Below are positions 1 through 6,358 of a stretch of DNA of 8,691 bases, piece after piece; within the stretch, counting starts at the first letter, position 1; every line of letters starts with the position of its first letter. Position numbers and translations under genes: made by a program. The DNA is from Coriobacteriia bacterium (GTDB lineage: Bacteria; Actinomycetota; Coriobacteriia; Anaerosomatales; JAENZW01), in the NCBI GenBank assembly GCA_029858605.1, contig JAOUET010000070.1:1-8691 (forward strand), written 5' to 3'. The notes beneath the pieces are model-generated. The model did not search any database. It had not been told where the DNA came from and was given only the letters and a program-made list of their open reading frames with translations.

Positions 1-195
1 TATCCTCAGTACACGCGTCCCGCGACGTTCGAGGGAATGGACGTTCCGGAGGTGCTTCGCAGCGGCGACCATGCGAGGATTGCCGCCTGGAGACGGGAGC
101 AGGCCATTCGCGCGACGGCCCGCTATCGTCCCGATCTCTTGGACAGAACCGAGCTGACGCCCGAGGAGCGCGCGTTGGCGGACGAAGAGACCTGA
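1..195 (+). CDS. trmD: tRNA (guanine37-N1)-methyltransferase TrmD, C-terminal fragment
   Basis: Only the last 64 codons are in the window; the gene begins upstream. The enzyme methylates N1 of G37 in tRNAs from S-adenosylmethionine, which prevents +1 frameshifting. The visible part is the helical C-terminal domain. It starts YPQYTRP, continues with the segment GMDVPEVLRSGDHARIAAWR and ends the conserved region with RYRPDLLDR. This block (tyrosine-threonine-arginine-proline, then VPxVLxSGdHxxIxxWR, then RPDLL) is characteristic of TrmD. The stop codon (193-195) partly overlaps the ribosome binding site of lepB, and the gap to lepB is 13 nt, so the two are probably co-transcribed. TrmD next to rplS and lepB is a common bacterial arrangement. 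Confidence 0.93.
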   Translation, partial: YPQYTRPATFEGMDVPEVLRSGDHARIAAWRREQAIRATARYRPDLLDRTELTPEERALADEET

Positions 196-208
196 GAGGA
201 CCGCAACC

Positions 209-838
209 GTGCCACCTGACGACAACAGCGATATGGCCCAGTCCCGCCAGTCTGAGGACGCCGGTCGCCCCAACGCTCCGTCCAGTGCTGCCATCAGGGA
301 TACCGAAGAAAAGCCCGGGCTGCTCCGGTGGCTGCTCGAGACGATACTCATGGTCGCCCTTGCCTTCGCGCTCGCGCAAGGCATCAAGGCCTTCGTCGTG
401 CAGCCCTTCGTCATTCCCACCGGTTCTATGGAGCCCACGATAATGACGGGCGACCGGGTCCTGGCCGAAAAGATCAGCTACCGTTTCCACGATCCGCGAC
501 AGGGCGACATCGTTGTCTTCGACGATCCCACTGGGAGACACCCGCAGCTCATCAAGAGAGTGGTCGCCATCAGCGGTCAGACCGTCGACATAAAGGACGG
601 TACCGTCTACGTCGACGGCCATCCCTTGCAGGAACCCTACCTGCACGGCTTGAGCACTGAACCCGGAGGGGACTCGATCGAGTATCCGTTTACCGTGCCG
701 GACGGCGACATATGGGTGATGGGGGACAACCGGCCGAATAGCGGCGACAGCCGATATCTCGGACCGCAACCGGTCTCTTCCGTCAAGGGACGTGCCTTCG
801 CCGTCTACTGGCCGCTGTCGCGCATCGGAGGCCTCTGA
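209..838 (+). CDS. lepB: Type I signal peptidase LepB
   Basis: This membrane serine protease removes signal peptides from secreted proteins on the outer face of the cytoplasmic membrane. At 209 aa it has the single-anchor form. A hydrophilic, probably cytosolic tail (residues 1-36) is followed by one membrane segment at about 38-61, and then the catalytic domain. The nucleophile is Ser73 in PTGSMEPT and the general base is Lys116 in LIKRVVAISG. The box E motif GDNRPNSGDSR lies at 172-182. GTG 209 is preferred because AGAGGA (195-200) lies 8 nt upstream; ATG 233 has no comparable site. All catalytic boxes are present, so it should be active. It follows trmD closely, and a fresh promoter separates it from rplS. 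Confidence 0.96.
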   Translation: MPPDDNSDMAQSRQSEDAGRPNAPSSAAIRDTEEKPGLLRWLLETILMVALAFALAQGIKAFVVQPFVIPTGSMEPTIMTGDRVLAEKISYRFHDPRQGDIVVFDDPTGRHPQLIKRVVAISGQTVDIKDGTVYVDGHPLQEPYLHGLSTEPGGDSIEYPFTVPDGDIWVMGDNRPNSGDSRYLGPQPVSSVKGRAFAVYWPLSRIGGL

Positions 839-863
839 CAACCCGTGCTCGCGGCGCGCCACG

Positions 864-892
864 TTGCCACCCCTCGTGCCGTCGGCTATACT
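864..892 (+). promoter_or_regulatory. Sigma70-type promoter for rplS
   Basis: A -35 element TTGCCA (864-869, 5 of 6 to TTGACA) and a -10 element TATACT (887-892, 5 of 6 to TATAAT) are separated by exactly 17 bp. They lie in the 116-bp gap between lepB and rplS, so no coding constraint explains them. Transcription should start near 899-901, giving an untranslated leader of about 55 nt before the L19 ATG. It would separate expression of the L19 unit from trmD-lepB. It is the best promoter match I found in the window. Confidence 0.78.
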
Positions 893-932
893 AACGCGCT
901 GTGCCGTTCTCGGCCGAAGAAGCCACGACCCC

Positions 933-950
933 GATTCGCAAGAGGGAATC
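933..950 (+). promoter_or_regulatory. Small hairpin presenting the rplS ribosome binding site
   Basis: GATTC (933-937) and GAATC (946-950) can form a 5-bp stem around an 8-nt loop, GCAAGAGG. The loop plus the first stem base contains the purine run AGAGGG that serves as the Shine-Dalgarno sequence for ATG 955. The stem is short and could be chance. Ribosomal protein leaders with autoregulatory folds are known, but this does not match an L19 leader that I can identify. Confidence 0.25.
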
Positions 951-954
951 CGTG

Positions 955-1299
955 ATGGATACGATTCGCGCTATCGAACAGCAGCAGATCCGCGACGACC
1001 TGCCCGCATTTCGGGTCGGCGACAACGTCAAGGTCCACTATCGTGTCGTCGAGGGCAACCGTGAGCGTGTCCAGGTCTTCCAGGGGACGATCATCCGCCG
1101 ACACGGCGCCAGCAACCGTGAGACCTTCACGGTTCGCAAGATCTCGTTCGGCGTGGGCGTCGAACGCACCTTCCCAGTCCATTCCCCCAAGATCGTGGAG
1201 CTCGAGATCATCGGCCGCAGCAAGGTCCGGCGCTCGAAGCTCTACTTCCTGCGCAACAAGGTGGGGAAGGCGGCTCGCCTCAAGGAGAGCCAGTACTAG
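955..1299 (+). CDS. rplS: 50S ribosomal protein L19
   Basis: L19 is a component of the large subunit, located at the interface with the 30S subunit. The 114-aa product is the usual length. It shows the family pattern throughout: the N-terminal helix with RAIEQQQIRDDLPAFRVGD (residues 5-23), the beta core with VFQGTIIRRHG (41-51), then FGVGVERTFPVHSP (65-78), and a C-terminal basic tail RRSKLYFLRNK (92-102). ATG 955 is chosen because family members begin just before the DLPAFRVGD helix and because AGAGGG (941-946) lies upstream at suitable spacing. An in-frame GTG at 901 would add 18 residues that do not belong to the family. The gene has its own promoter (864-892); rnhB follows after 28 nt. 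Confidence 0.97.
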   Translation: MDTIRAIEQQQIRDDLPAFRVGDNVKVHYRVVEGNRERVQVFQGTIIRRHGASNRETFTVRKISFGVGVERTFPVHSPKIVELEIIGRSKVRRSKLYFLRNKVGKAARLKESQY

Positions 1300-1327
1300 A
1301 CCCGCGCACGTCCGAAAGGAACCCGCC

Positions 1328-2146
1328 GTGTCCTCTTCGTCCGCAAGTCCGGAGGAGAGGGCACGATTGCGTTCAGGGAACGTGGCCGAATGCAGGCAAG
1401 CTCTGGCAAGCGCCTCACCCGACGAACTCCCCGCTCTAATAGCCGCTCTCGAGAGCGACGCGCGCAACGGAGTGCAGGCCGCGATCCAATCGGCAAGACG
1501 GCGACTGGACGCACACCTATGCGAGCACGAACGCCTCGACCGTCTGCTCGAGCTCGAACGTTCTCTTCGTCACCAGGGCTACTCTCTGATAGCCGGTGTC
1601 GACGAGGTCGGCCGAGGCGCGCTCGCCGGACCCGTCACAGCAGCCGCCGCCATCTTGCCGGACACTGCCGTCATCGAGGGATTGAACGACTCGAAGCGAC
1701 TCACCCCCCAGCGTCGCGAGGCGATTTCCGAGGAGATTCGAGCGGTCGCGGTCGCGTGGCACATCGCACACGTCTCCTCGGGTGAGATCGACACCATCGG
1801 CATCGCTCACGCAGTCCGTCGTGCGATGACTCTTGCCGTGGGCGCGCTCGATCCGGCCGCCGATCACGTCATCGTGGACGGTCGCCCGGTGAATATCGGT
1901 CCCGTCGAGACGGCCGTCGTAGATGGCGACGCGAACTGCGCCGCTATAGCCGCAGCCTCGGTCATCGCCAAGGTGGCGCGCGATTCCCTCATGGTGGAGT
2001 ACGACCGGCGCTATCCCGGCTACAGTTTCGGCATCAACAAGGGATACGGCACGTCGGAGCATCTCAAGATCATCGCCGAGAGGGGCCTGTGCGAGATCCA
2101 CCGTCGCAGCTTCGCTCCCTGCGGCGGTACGCTTCCCCTCTTCTAG
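1328..2146 (+). CDS. rnhB: Ribonuclease HII
   Basis: RNase HII cuts the RNA strand of RNA-DNA hybrids and nicks beside single ribonucleotides in DNA, starting ribonucleotide excision repair. The 272-aa protein has a helical N-terminal extension (about 1-83), like the long B. subtilis form, followed by the catalytic domain. Metal-binding residues are visible as Asp92 and Glu93 in GVDEVGRG, Asp184 in VIVDG, and Asp219 in AKVARD. The N-terminal stretch DARNGVQAAIQ resembles the corresponding extension in Firmicutes enzymes. GTG 1328 is supported by AAAGGA (1315-1320) 7 nt upstream; the open frame continues much further upstream, but that part overlaps rplS and is not coding. It is probably co-transcribed with rplS. 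Confidence 0.95.
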   Translation: MSSSSASPEERARLRSGNVAECRQALASASPDELPALIAALESDARNGVQAAIQSARRRLDAHLCEHERLDRLLELERSLRHQGYSLIAGVDEVGRGALAGPVTAAAAILPDTAVIEGLNDSKRLTPQRREAISEEIRAVAVAWHIAHVSSGEIDTIGIAHAVRRAMTLAVGALDPAADHVIVDGRPVNIGPVETAVVDGDANCAAIAAASVIAKVARDSLMVEYDRRYPGYSFGINKGYGTSEHLKIIAERGLCEIHRRSFAPCGGTLPLF

Positions 2147-2195
2147 CGCCCCACAGTTCGGTCGCCGGCAAGACTTCGGTATGTGCCCGGGTCCA

Positions 2196-2235
2196 CCATG
2201 ACGTCCTCTTCTACTCATAAGGGAGGACATCATGG
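2196..2235 (+). promoter_or_regulatory. Inverted repeat covering the yraN ribosome binding site and start codon
   Basis: CCATGACGTCCTC (2196-2208) and GAGGACATCATGG (2223-2235) are inverted copies with 12 of 13 matching positions; the single mismatch is C2202 against A2229. Two further G-U pairs (2209-2210 with 2221-2222) can extend the stem and leave a loop of about 10 nt at 2211-2220. The right arm contains the Shine-Dalgarno GGGAGGA (2221-2227) and the ATG (2232-2234), so the folded RNA would hide both. There is no T run after it, so it does not look like a terminator. At DNA level it could instead be an operator. Direct observation of the repeat is certain; its role is inferred. Confidence 0.6.
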
Positions 2236-2594
2236 ATCGTGCAGAGATCGCACGTCGCGGAGAGGATGCTGCGGCATCGTACCTCGAGCGGTGCGGCATG
2301 ACTGTAGTCGAACGCAACTGGCGTGCGAAGAACGGCGAGATCGACATCGTGGCACTCGACGGAGACACACTTGTCGTCGTAGAGGTCAAGACGCGACGCA
2401 CGCAATCCCGCGGCACCCCGGAAGAGGCGGTCACGCCAACCAAGCAGCGCCGTCTTGTCCGCCTCGCAGAGGCCTACCTTGCGCATACCGGACTCACGGA
2501 GCAGGCCCTCCGTTTCGACGTCGTGGCGATTCGGCCCGTCGCCGACGATCGCGCTCTACTGCGACATCACCGTTCCGCGTTCGTTTCTCAGTGA
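2232..2594 (+). CDS. yraN: YraN/UPF0102 family nuclease-like protein
   Basis: This is a small protein of the UPF0102 family, which has a restriction-endonuclease-like (PD-(D/E)XK) fold. Its exact role is not settled, though its constant linkage to comM and dprA suggests DNA processing. The 120-aa product is normal length. Family landmarks are GEDAAASYLERCGMTVVERN (residues 10-29), the metal-site motif GEIDIV (35-40), EVKTR (51-55, with Glu51 and Lys53 as likely catalytic residues) and RFDVVAI (94-100). ATG 2232 has a strong GGAGG (2222-2226) 5 nt upstream, but both lie in the right arm of a strong inverted repeat. comM begins 11 nt after the stop. The 85-bp gap to rnhB has no obvious promoter or terminator. 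Confidence 0.92.
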   Translation: MDRAEIARRGEDAAASYLERCGMTVVERNWRAKNGEIDIVALDGDTLVVVEVKTRRTQSRGTPEEAVTPTKQRRLVRLAEAYLAHTGLTEQALRFDVVAIRPVADDRALLRHHRSAFVSQ

Positions 2595-2605
2595 CCGCAG
2601 GCGAG

Positions 2606-4117
2606 ATGCACGCCACGGTCGAAACGGCCACCCTCCTGGGTATCGACGCAGTTCCGGTCGAGGTCCAGGTCGACGTGTCTTCGGGCATTCCAGCATTCAC
2701 GATCGTCGGTCTCGGTGACGCGGCGGTGCTCGAGGCGAGGGAGCGAGTCCGCTCGGCGATTCGGCGATGTGGCTTCGACTTCCCGGGCGCGCGCGTCGTG
2801 GTCAATCTCGCGCCTGCTCCTTTGCGCAAGCACGGAACGGGCTTCGATCTGCCGATTGCGGCGGCCATTCTCGTGGCAACCGGCCAGTTGCAACGGAATC
2901 TTCTCGAGAGCGCTGTCCTGGTGGGGGAGTTGTCGCTGGACGGCAGCGTGAGATCAGTTCCCGGAATGCTTGCACAGGCACGCTCCGCTCAGGCCAGACG
3001 GCTCCGACTCATCGGTCCTTCGGGCATCCTGCGGTATCGCGCCGCTCTCTCGGACCTCGATGCCCAGCCCATCGACACGCTAAGAGACCTGCTCCAGCGC
3101 TGCGCCGAGACACCCTGTCCGCGAATCGATGCTCCAGCCCCTCGGAAATGCTTCCCGGATCTTGCCGACATAGTCGGACAGTCTTCGGCCAAGCGCGCTC
3201 TCGAGATCGCCGCCACCGGCGGCCATCACGTGCTATTCACGGGACCCCCCGGTACCGGCAAGAGCATGCTTGCGCATGCGATGTGCGGGATCCTGCCAGC
3301 ACTCGATACGGATGAGGCCATAGCCACCGCACTCGTTCACTCCGTAGCCGGCGCAGACGAGACCGCCGCCTTGGCGGGAGTGCGCCCCTTTCGGGCACCA
3401 CACCACAGCGCGACGATCGCCGGTCTTCTAGGTGGAGGTTCACCGCCAAGACCGGGCGAGGTGTGTCTCGCCCACAACGGGGTCCTGTTTCTGGACGAGC
3501 TTCCAGAGTTCGCACCATCCGCGCTGCAGTCACTCAGACAGCCGCTGGAGGAGGGGAGCGTCACCCTCGTGAGAGCCGACGCGCGCATCGCCTTCCCGGC
3601 ACGTTTCACCCTCATCGCCGCAGCCAACCCGTGTCCGTGCGGATACCTCGGAGACTCGCAGCGCCGATGCACGTGCGCGGAGAGCACCATCTCTCGATAT
3701 CGCGCCCGCGTCGGCGGGCCCCTCATGGACCGCATGGACATCAGCGTCGACGTGCCTCGCATCGACCCTAGCTTCCTTCTTCGGACTCATTCGTCCGAGA
3801 CGTCATCTGTCGTGGCGAGTCGCGTCCTCGAAGCACGCCAGCGTGCAATATCCAGGAACGCTTCTCTCGACGAATCGATCGGCACGCTACCCCGCGGGCG
3901 GCTCCGGCAACACATCGCCTTGTCACGACTCTCTGCAACCGCCTCAGAGGCCCTGGCCTCGTGTGCGCGCGTCGGACACCTGTCCGGTCGCGCGGTCGTT
4001 CGACTTGTATCGGTGGCACGCACGATCGCTGATCTGGAGTCTTCTGCGGATGTGCTGCGCCCACACATCCTCGAAGCGCTCGGGTACCGCACGTGGGACA
4101 CGGACGCAGCCGCATGA
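2606..4117 (+). CDS. comM: ComM-type Mg-chelatase-like AAA+ ATPase / branch migration helicase
   Basis: ComM is a ring-forming AAA+ helicase that promotes branch migration during integration of transforming DNA, as shown for the Vibrio cholerae protein. The 503-aa length matches the family. An N-terminal ChlI-like domain begins LLGIDAVPVEVQVDVSSGIP and includes NLAPAPLRKHG. The AAA+ domain follows, with Walker A GPPGTGKS (213-220) and Walker B VLFLDELPEF from residue 293. A Cys cluster CPCG...CTC (Cys343, 345, 355, 357) may bind zinc. The C-terminal domain ends with VARTIADLESS and HILEALGYR. ATG 2606 matches the usual MxATV start; GTG 2591, which overlaps the yraN stop as GTGA, is a possible alternative with no better ribosome site. 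Its stop overlaps the dprA start. Confidence 0.95.
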   Translation: MHATVETATLLGIDAVPVEVQVDVSSGIPAFTIVGLGDAAVLEARERVRSAIRRCGFDFPGARVVVNLAPAPLRKHGTGFDLPIAAAILVATGQLQRNLLESAVLVGELSLDGSVRSVPGMLAQARSAQARRLRLIGPSGILRYRAALSDLDAQPIDTLRDLLQRCAETPCPRIDAPAPRKCFPDLADIVGQSSAKRALEIAATGGHHVLFTGPPGTGKSMLAHAMCGILPALDTDEAIATALVHSVAGADETAALAGVRPFRAPHHSATIAGLLGGGSPPRPGEVCLAHNGVLFLDELPEFAPSALQSLRQPLEEGSVTLVRADARIAFPARFTLIAAANPCPCGYLGDSQRRCTCAESTISRYRARVGGPLMDRMDISVDVPRIDPSFLLRTHSSETSSVVASRVLEARQRAISRNASLDESIGTLPRGRLRQHIALSRLSATASEALASCARVGHLSGRAVVRLVSVARTIADLESSADVLRPHILEALGYRTWDTDAAA

Positions 4118-4968
4118 CAGATACGTTCCGACGTTTCGAGATCGAGCAGGACCACGAAGCGTATCCTGCATGCTTCTTCGACGTGCCCGAACCACCCCCG
4201 GTCCTGTACGGTATCGGCAATCCTGACTTGCTGAATCCCGGACTCGGTGTCATCGGCGCAAGGAAGGCCACTCCCTACGGACGCCGCTGCGCGCGTATGT
4301 TCGCGGGCTGGGCTGCTTCCCACGGCCAGACCGTGGTTTCCGGTGCCGCAATCGGTTGCGACCAGGAGGCGCATTTGGCTGCACTCGAGGCGCAAGGTGC
4401 GACCGTAGCGGTCCTCGGATGCGGCGCCGATGTCGACTACCCTCGACGCGCTGGCGCATTGCTTCGAGACGTGCGTCGCCGCGGAGTCGTCGTGTCCGAG
4501 TGTCCCTGGGGCACGCCTCCTCAACCCTGGCTCTTCCGCAAGCGAAACCGCCTCATCGCAGCTCTCTCGCGCGTCCTCCTCGTAGTAGAGGCGTCTCTGC
4601 CGAGCGGAACCTTCGTCACAGCCGAATACGCGCTCGACGCCGGCCGCGAGGTCTGTGCCGTTCCCGGCTCGATCCTCGCGCCCGAGTGCCGAGGGTCCAA
4701 CCGGCTCATACGCCAGGGTGCAACCCCTGTCACGGACGTCTCCGAACTCGCACTAACGCTGCAGGCGGACTTCCAACTCTGCAACCCCGACTACGCGGAC
4801 TCCTCCCGAGACGAACTCGCCCGCGCACTGATTGCGAATCCGATGCGCCCGGACGACGCCGCCAGGGAGTGTGAGCTCGACATCGTCGAAACCGTGCGCC
4901 GAATCTCCGAACTGGAGCTGGAGGGGGTGATACGAAAGTACCCCGACGGGCGGTACGGGTCCTGCTGA
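4114..4968 (+). CDS. dprA: DNA processing protein DprA (Smf)
   Basis: DprA binds single-stranded DNA entering by natural transformation and loads RecA on it. The 284-aa protein has a short N-terminal part, a Rossmann-like core, and a C-terminal winged-helix-like (DML1) segment ending LELEGVIRKYPDGRY. Core motifs are GVIGARKATPYG (45-56), VVSGAAIGCDQEAH (74-87), AVLGCGADVDYP (99-110), RNRLIAALS (144-152), VVEASLPSG (157-165) and AVPGSI (182-187). It is shorter than DprA forms carrying an N-terminal SAM-like domain. Two motifs deviate: the common SGxARGID reads SGAAIGCD, and the phenylalanine-proline before RNR is replaced by FRK. ATG 4114 overlaps the comM stop as ATGA and has only a weak ribosome site, so translation is probably coupled to comM. 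Confidence 0.94.
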   Translation: MTDTFRRFEIEQDHEAYPACFFDVPEPPPVLYGIGNPDLLNPGLGVIGARKATPYGRRCARMFAGWAASHGQTVVSGAAIGCDQEAHLAALEAQGATVAVLGCGADVDYPRRAGALLRDVRRRGVVVSECPWGTPPQPWLFRKRNRLIAALSRVLLVVEASLPSGTFVTAEYALDAGREVCAVPGSILAPECRGSNRLIRQGATPVTDVSELALTLQADFQLCNPDYADSSRDELARALIANPMRPDDAARECELDIVETVRRISELELEGVIRKYPDGRYGSC

Positions 4969-4981
4969 CGACCGCACGCGC

Positions 4982-4987
4982 TAGAAT
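4982..4987 (+). promoter_or_regulatory. -10 element TAGAAT, likely leaderless start of trmFO
   Basis: TAGAAT (5 of 6 to TATAAT, and a TANNNT box) ends 6 nt before ATG 4994, so the expected start of transcription is at or next to the A of the start codon. No AGG or GAGG purine run occurs between the dprA stop (4968) and the ATG. This combination is the classic arrangement of leaderless genes in actinobacteria and deinococci. A convincing -35 at 16-18 bp spacing is not visible (the 17-bp position reads GTCCTG). Confidence 0.55.
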
Positions 4988-4993
4988 CGCAGC

Positions 4994-6358
4994 ATGAGCG
5001 AACCCGACACACCTAATGCTGCTTCGGCTGTCGTCGTCGGCGGCGGGCTCGCCGGCAGCGAAGCCGCATGGCAGCTCGCCGAGCGCGGCATCCAGGTCGT
5101 GCTCTACGAAATGCGACCCGCCGCCACCGGCGCGGCCCACCAGACCGATCGCCTCGCGGAGCTCGTCTGCTCGAACTCCTTCAAGAGCCGGGAGCACTCC
5201 TCGGCCACAGGGCAGCTCAAGCGCGAACTCGTCACGCTTGGATCGCTCCTGATGTCGGTCGCCGAGGAAACTGCCGTTCCTGCCGGCTCGGCGCTAGCAG
5301 TCGATCGGGAGGCCTTCGCTCAACGCGTGACGGAGCGAATCGAGCACCATCCGGACATCATCGTGCTGCGACAGGAGGCGACGTCGATTCCGACGGACAT
5401 CCACACGATCGTCGCAACAGGTCCTCTCACGAGCGCGTCTCTTCAGTCGGTTCTCAGCGGCCTGATCGGGAAGGAGCGTCTCGCGTTCTTCGACGCCGCG
5501 GCTCCAATCGTCGATGCTGAAGCGATAGACATGAGCGCGGTGTTTGCGGCGTCCCGCTACGGCAAGGGTGGTACCGCGGACTATCTGAACATCCCTCTCT
5601 CACGCGAGCAGTACGAACGATTCGTATCGGACCTCGTTGCGGCGGAACGCGTCACTGCGAAGGACTTCGAGACGGCCGATCTCTTCCAGGCCTGCCAGCC
5701 GATCGAGGAGGTCGCCCGCAAGGGCGCGGACGCCCTTCGCTTCGGCCCACTAAAGCCCGTGGGGCTGACCGATCCGCAAACCGGAGAACGCCCATGGGCA
5801 GTCGTTCAGCTGCGTGCAGAGAACATGCCTCGTACCGCATACAATCTGGTCGGATTCCAGACGAATCTCACGTACGCGGCGCAGAAGCAGGTGTTCCGGC
5901 GTCTGCCCGGCCTCGGAGACGTCGAGTTCCTGCGATTCGGCGTCATGCACCGAAACACGTTTGTGGATGCTCCTAGGCTTCTCGACGCCACCCTGGCTCT
6001 CCATTCTCACCCAAAGATCCGCCTTGCCGGCCAGGTCACCGGAACCGAAGGCTACTCTGAGGCGGTCGGTACCGGACTCCTTGCGGCCCTGAACACCGCC
6101 TCAGCAATCTCAGATGGTCGCCGAATCGTACTCCCTAGGACCACCGCGCTCGGTTCCCTCGTCGCCTACGCCACGAATCCTCATACGGGTCCGTATCAGC
6201 CGATGCACGTGAACTGGGGTCTGGTCTCCCCGCTGCCCGAAAAGGTTAGGAACCGACGGTCGCGCTACGAGCGGTACGCGGCAAGGGCACAGCAAGACCT
6301 CGAGGACTACCTGCAGGACGCCGCCTGTCCCATAGGACCGGAGAAGCGGCATGCTTGA
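4994..6358 (+). CDS. trmFO: TrmFO, folate/FAD-dependent tRNA (uracil54-C5)-methyltransferase
   Basis: TrmFO makes m5U at position 54 of the tRNA T loop using methylenetetrahydrofolate as carbon donor and FADH2 as reductant. The 454-aa protein is family length. The FAD-binding motif is VVVGGGLAGSEAA (13-25). Conserved cysteines are Cys60 in LVCSNSFKS and Cys234 in ACQPIEE, matching the two functionally important cysteines of the B. subtilis enzyme. Other family blocks are VPAGSALAVDREAF, IVATGPLTS, RFGPLKPVGL, YNLVGFQTNLT, FGVMHRNTF and GQVTGTEGYSEA. It starts 25 nt after dprA without a Shine-Dalgarno sequence and just after a TAGAAT box. In Bacillus topA lies between dprA and trmFO; here it does not. 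The stop overlaps the xerC start by 8 nt. TrmFO is uncommon in classical actinobacteria such as Streptomyces. Confidence 0.96.
   Translation: MSEPDTPNAASAVVVGGGLAGSEAAWQLAERGIQVVLYEMRPAATGAAHQTDRLAELVCSNSFKSREHSSATGQLKRELVTLGSLLMSVAEETAVPAGSALAVDREAFAQRVTERIEHHPDIIVLRQEATSIPTDIHTIVATGPLTSASLQSVLSGLIGKERLAFFDAAAPIVDAEAIDMSAVFAASRYGKGGTADYLNIPLSREQYERFVSDLVAAERVTAKDFETADLFQACQPIEEVARKGADALRFGPLKPVGLTDPQTGERPWAVVQLRAENMPRTAYNLVGFQTNLTYAAQKQVFRRLPGLGDVEFLRFGVMHRNTFVDAPRLLDATLALHSHPKIRLAGQVTGTEGYSEAVGTGLLAALNTASAISDGRRIVLPRTTALGSLVAYATNPHTGPYQPMHVNWGLVSPLPEKVRNRRSRYERYAARAQQDLEDYLQDAACPIGPEKRHA

Noticed and set aside
748..760. GCCGATAT, resembling the -10 of sigma28/WhiG promoters
   Set aside because: It lies within lepB, there is no TAAA-like -35 about 15 bp upstream, and it is far from the next gene start.
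839..863. GC-rich palindromic bases after lepB as a terminator
   Set aside because: No clear stem of useful length and no T run; only a GCGCGC-like patch is present.
1043..1327. Upstream open extension of the rnhB frame, adding about 95 residues
   Set aside because: It overlaps rplS in another frame, has low-complexity Arg/Ser-rich composition typical of GC-rich shadow translation, and a good ribosome site supports GTG 1328.
1517..2443. Antisense open frame of 308 codons opposite rnhB and yraN
   Set aside because: Long antisense frames are expected opposite GC-rich genes; no recognisable motif, and the + strand genes are certain.
2183..2605. Upstream open extension of the comM frame, adding about 141 residues
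   Set aside because: It overlaps yraN in another frame, is Arg/Cys/His-rich without domain similarity, and family members start at the ATG equivalent to 2606.
3787..4524. Antisense open frame of 245 codons opposite comM and dprA
   Set aside because: Shadow of two well-supported genes; composition is Arg/Ala/Ser-rich without any family signature.
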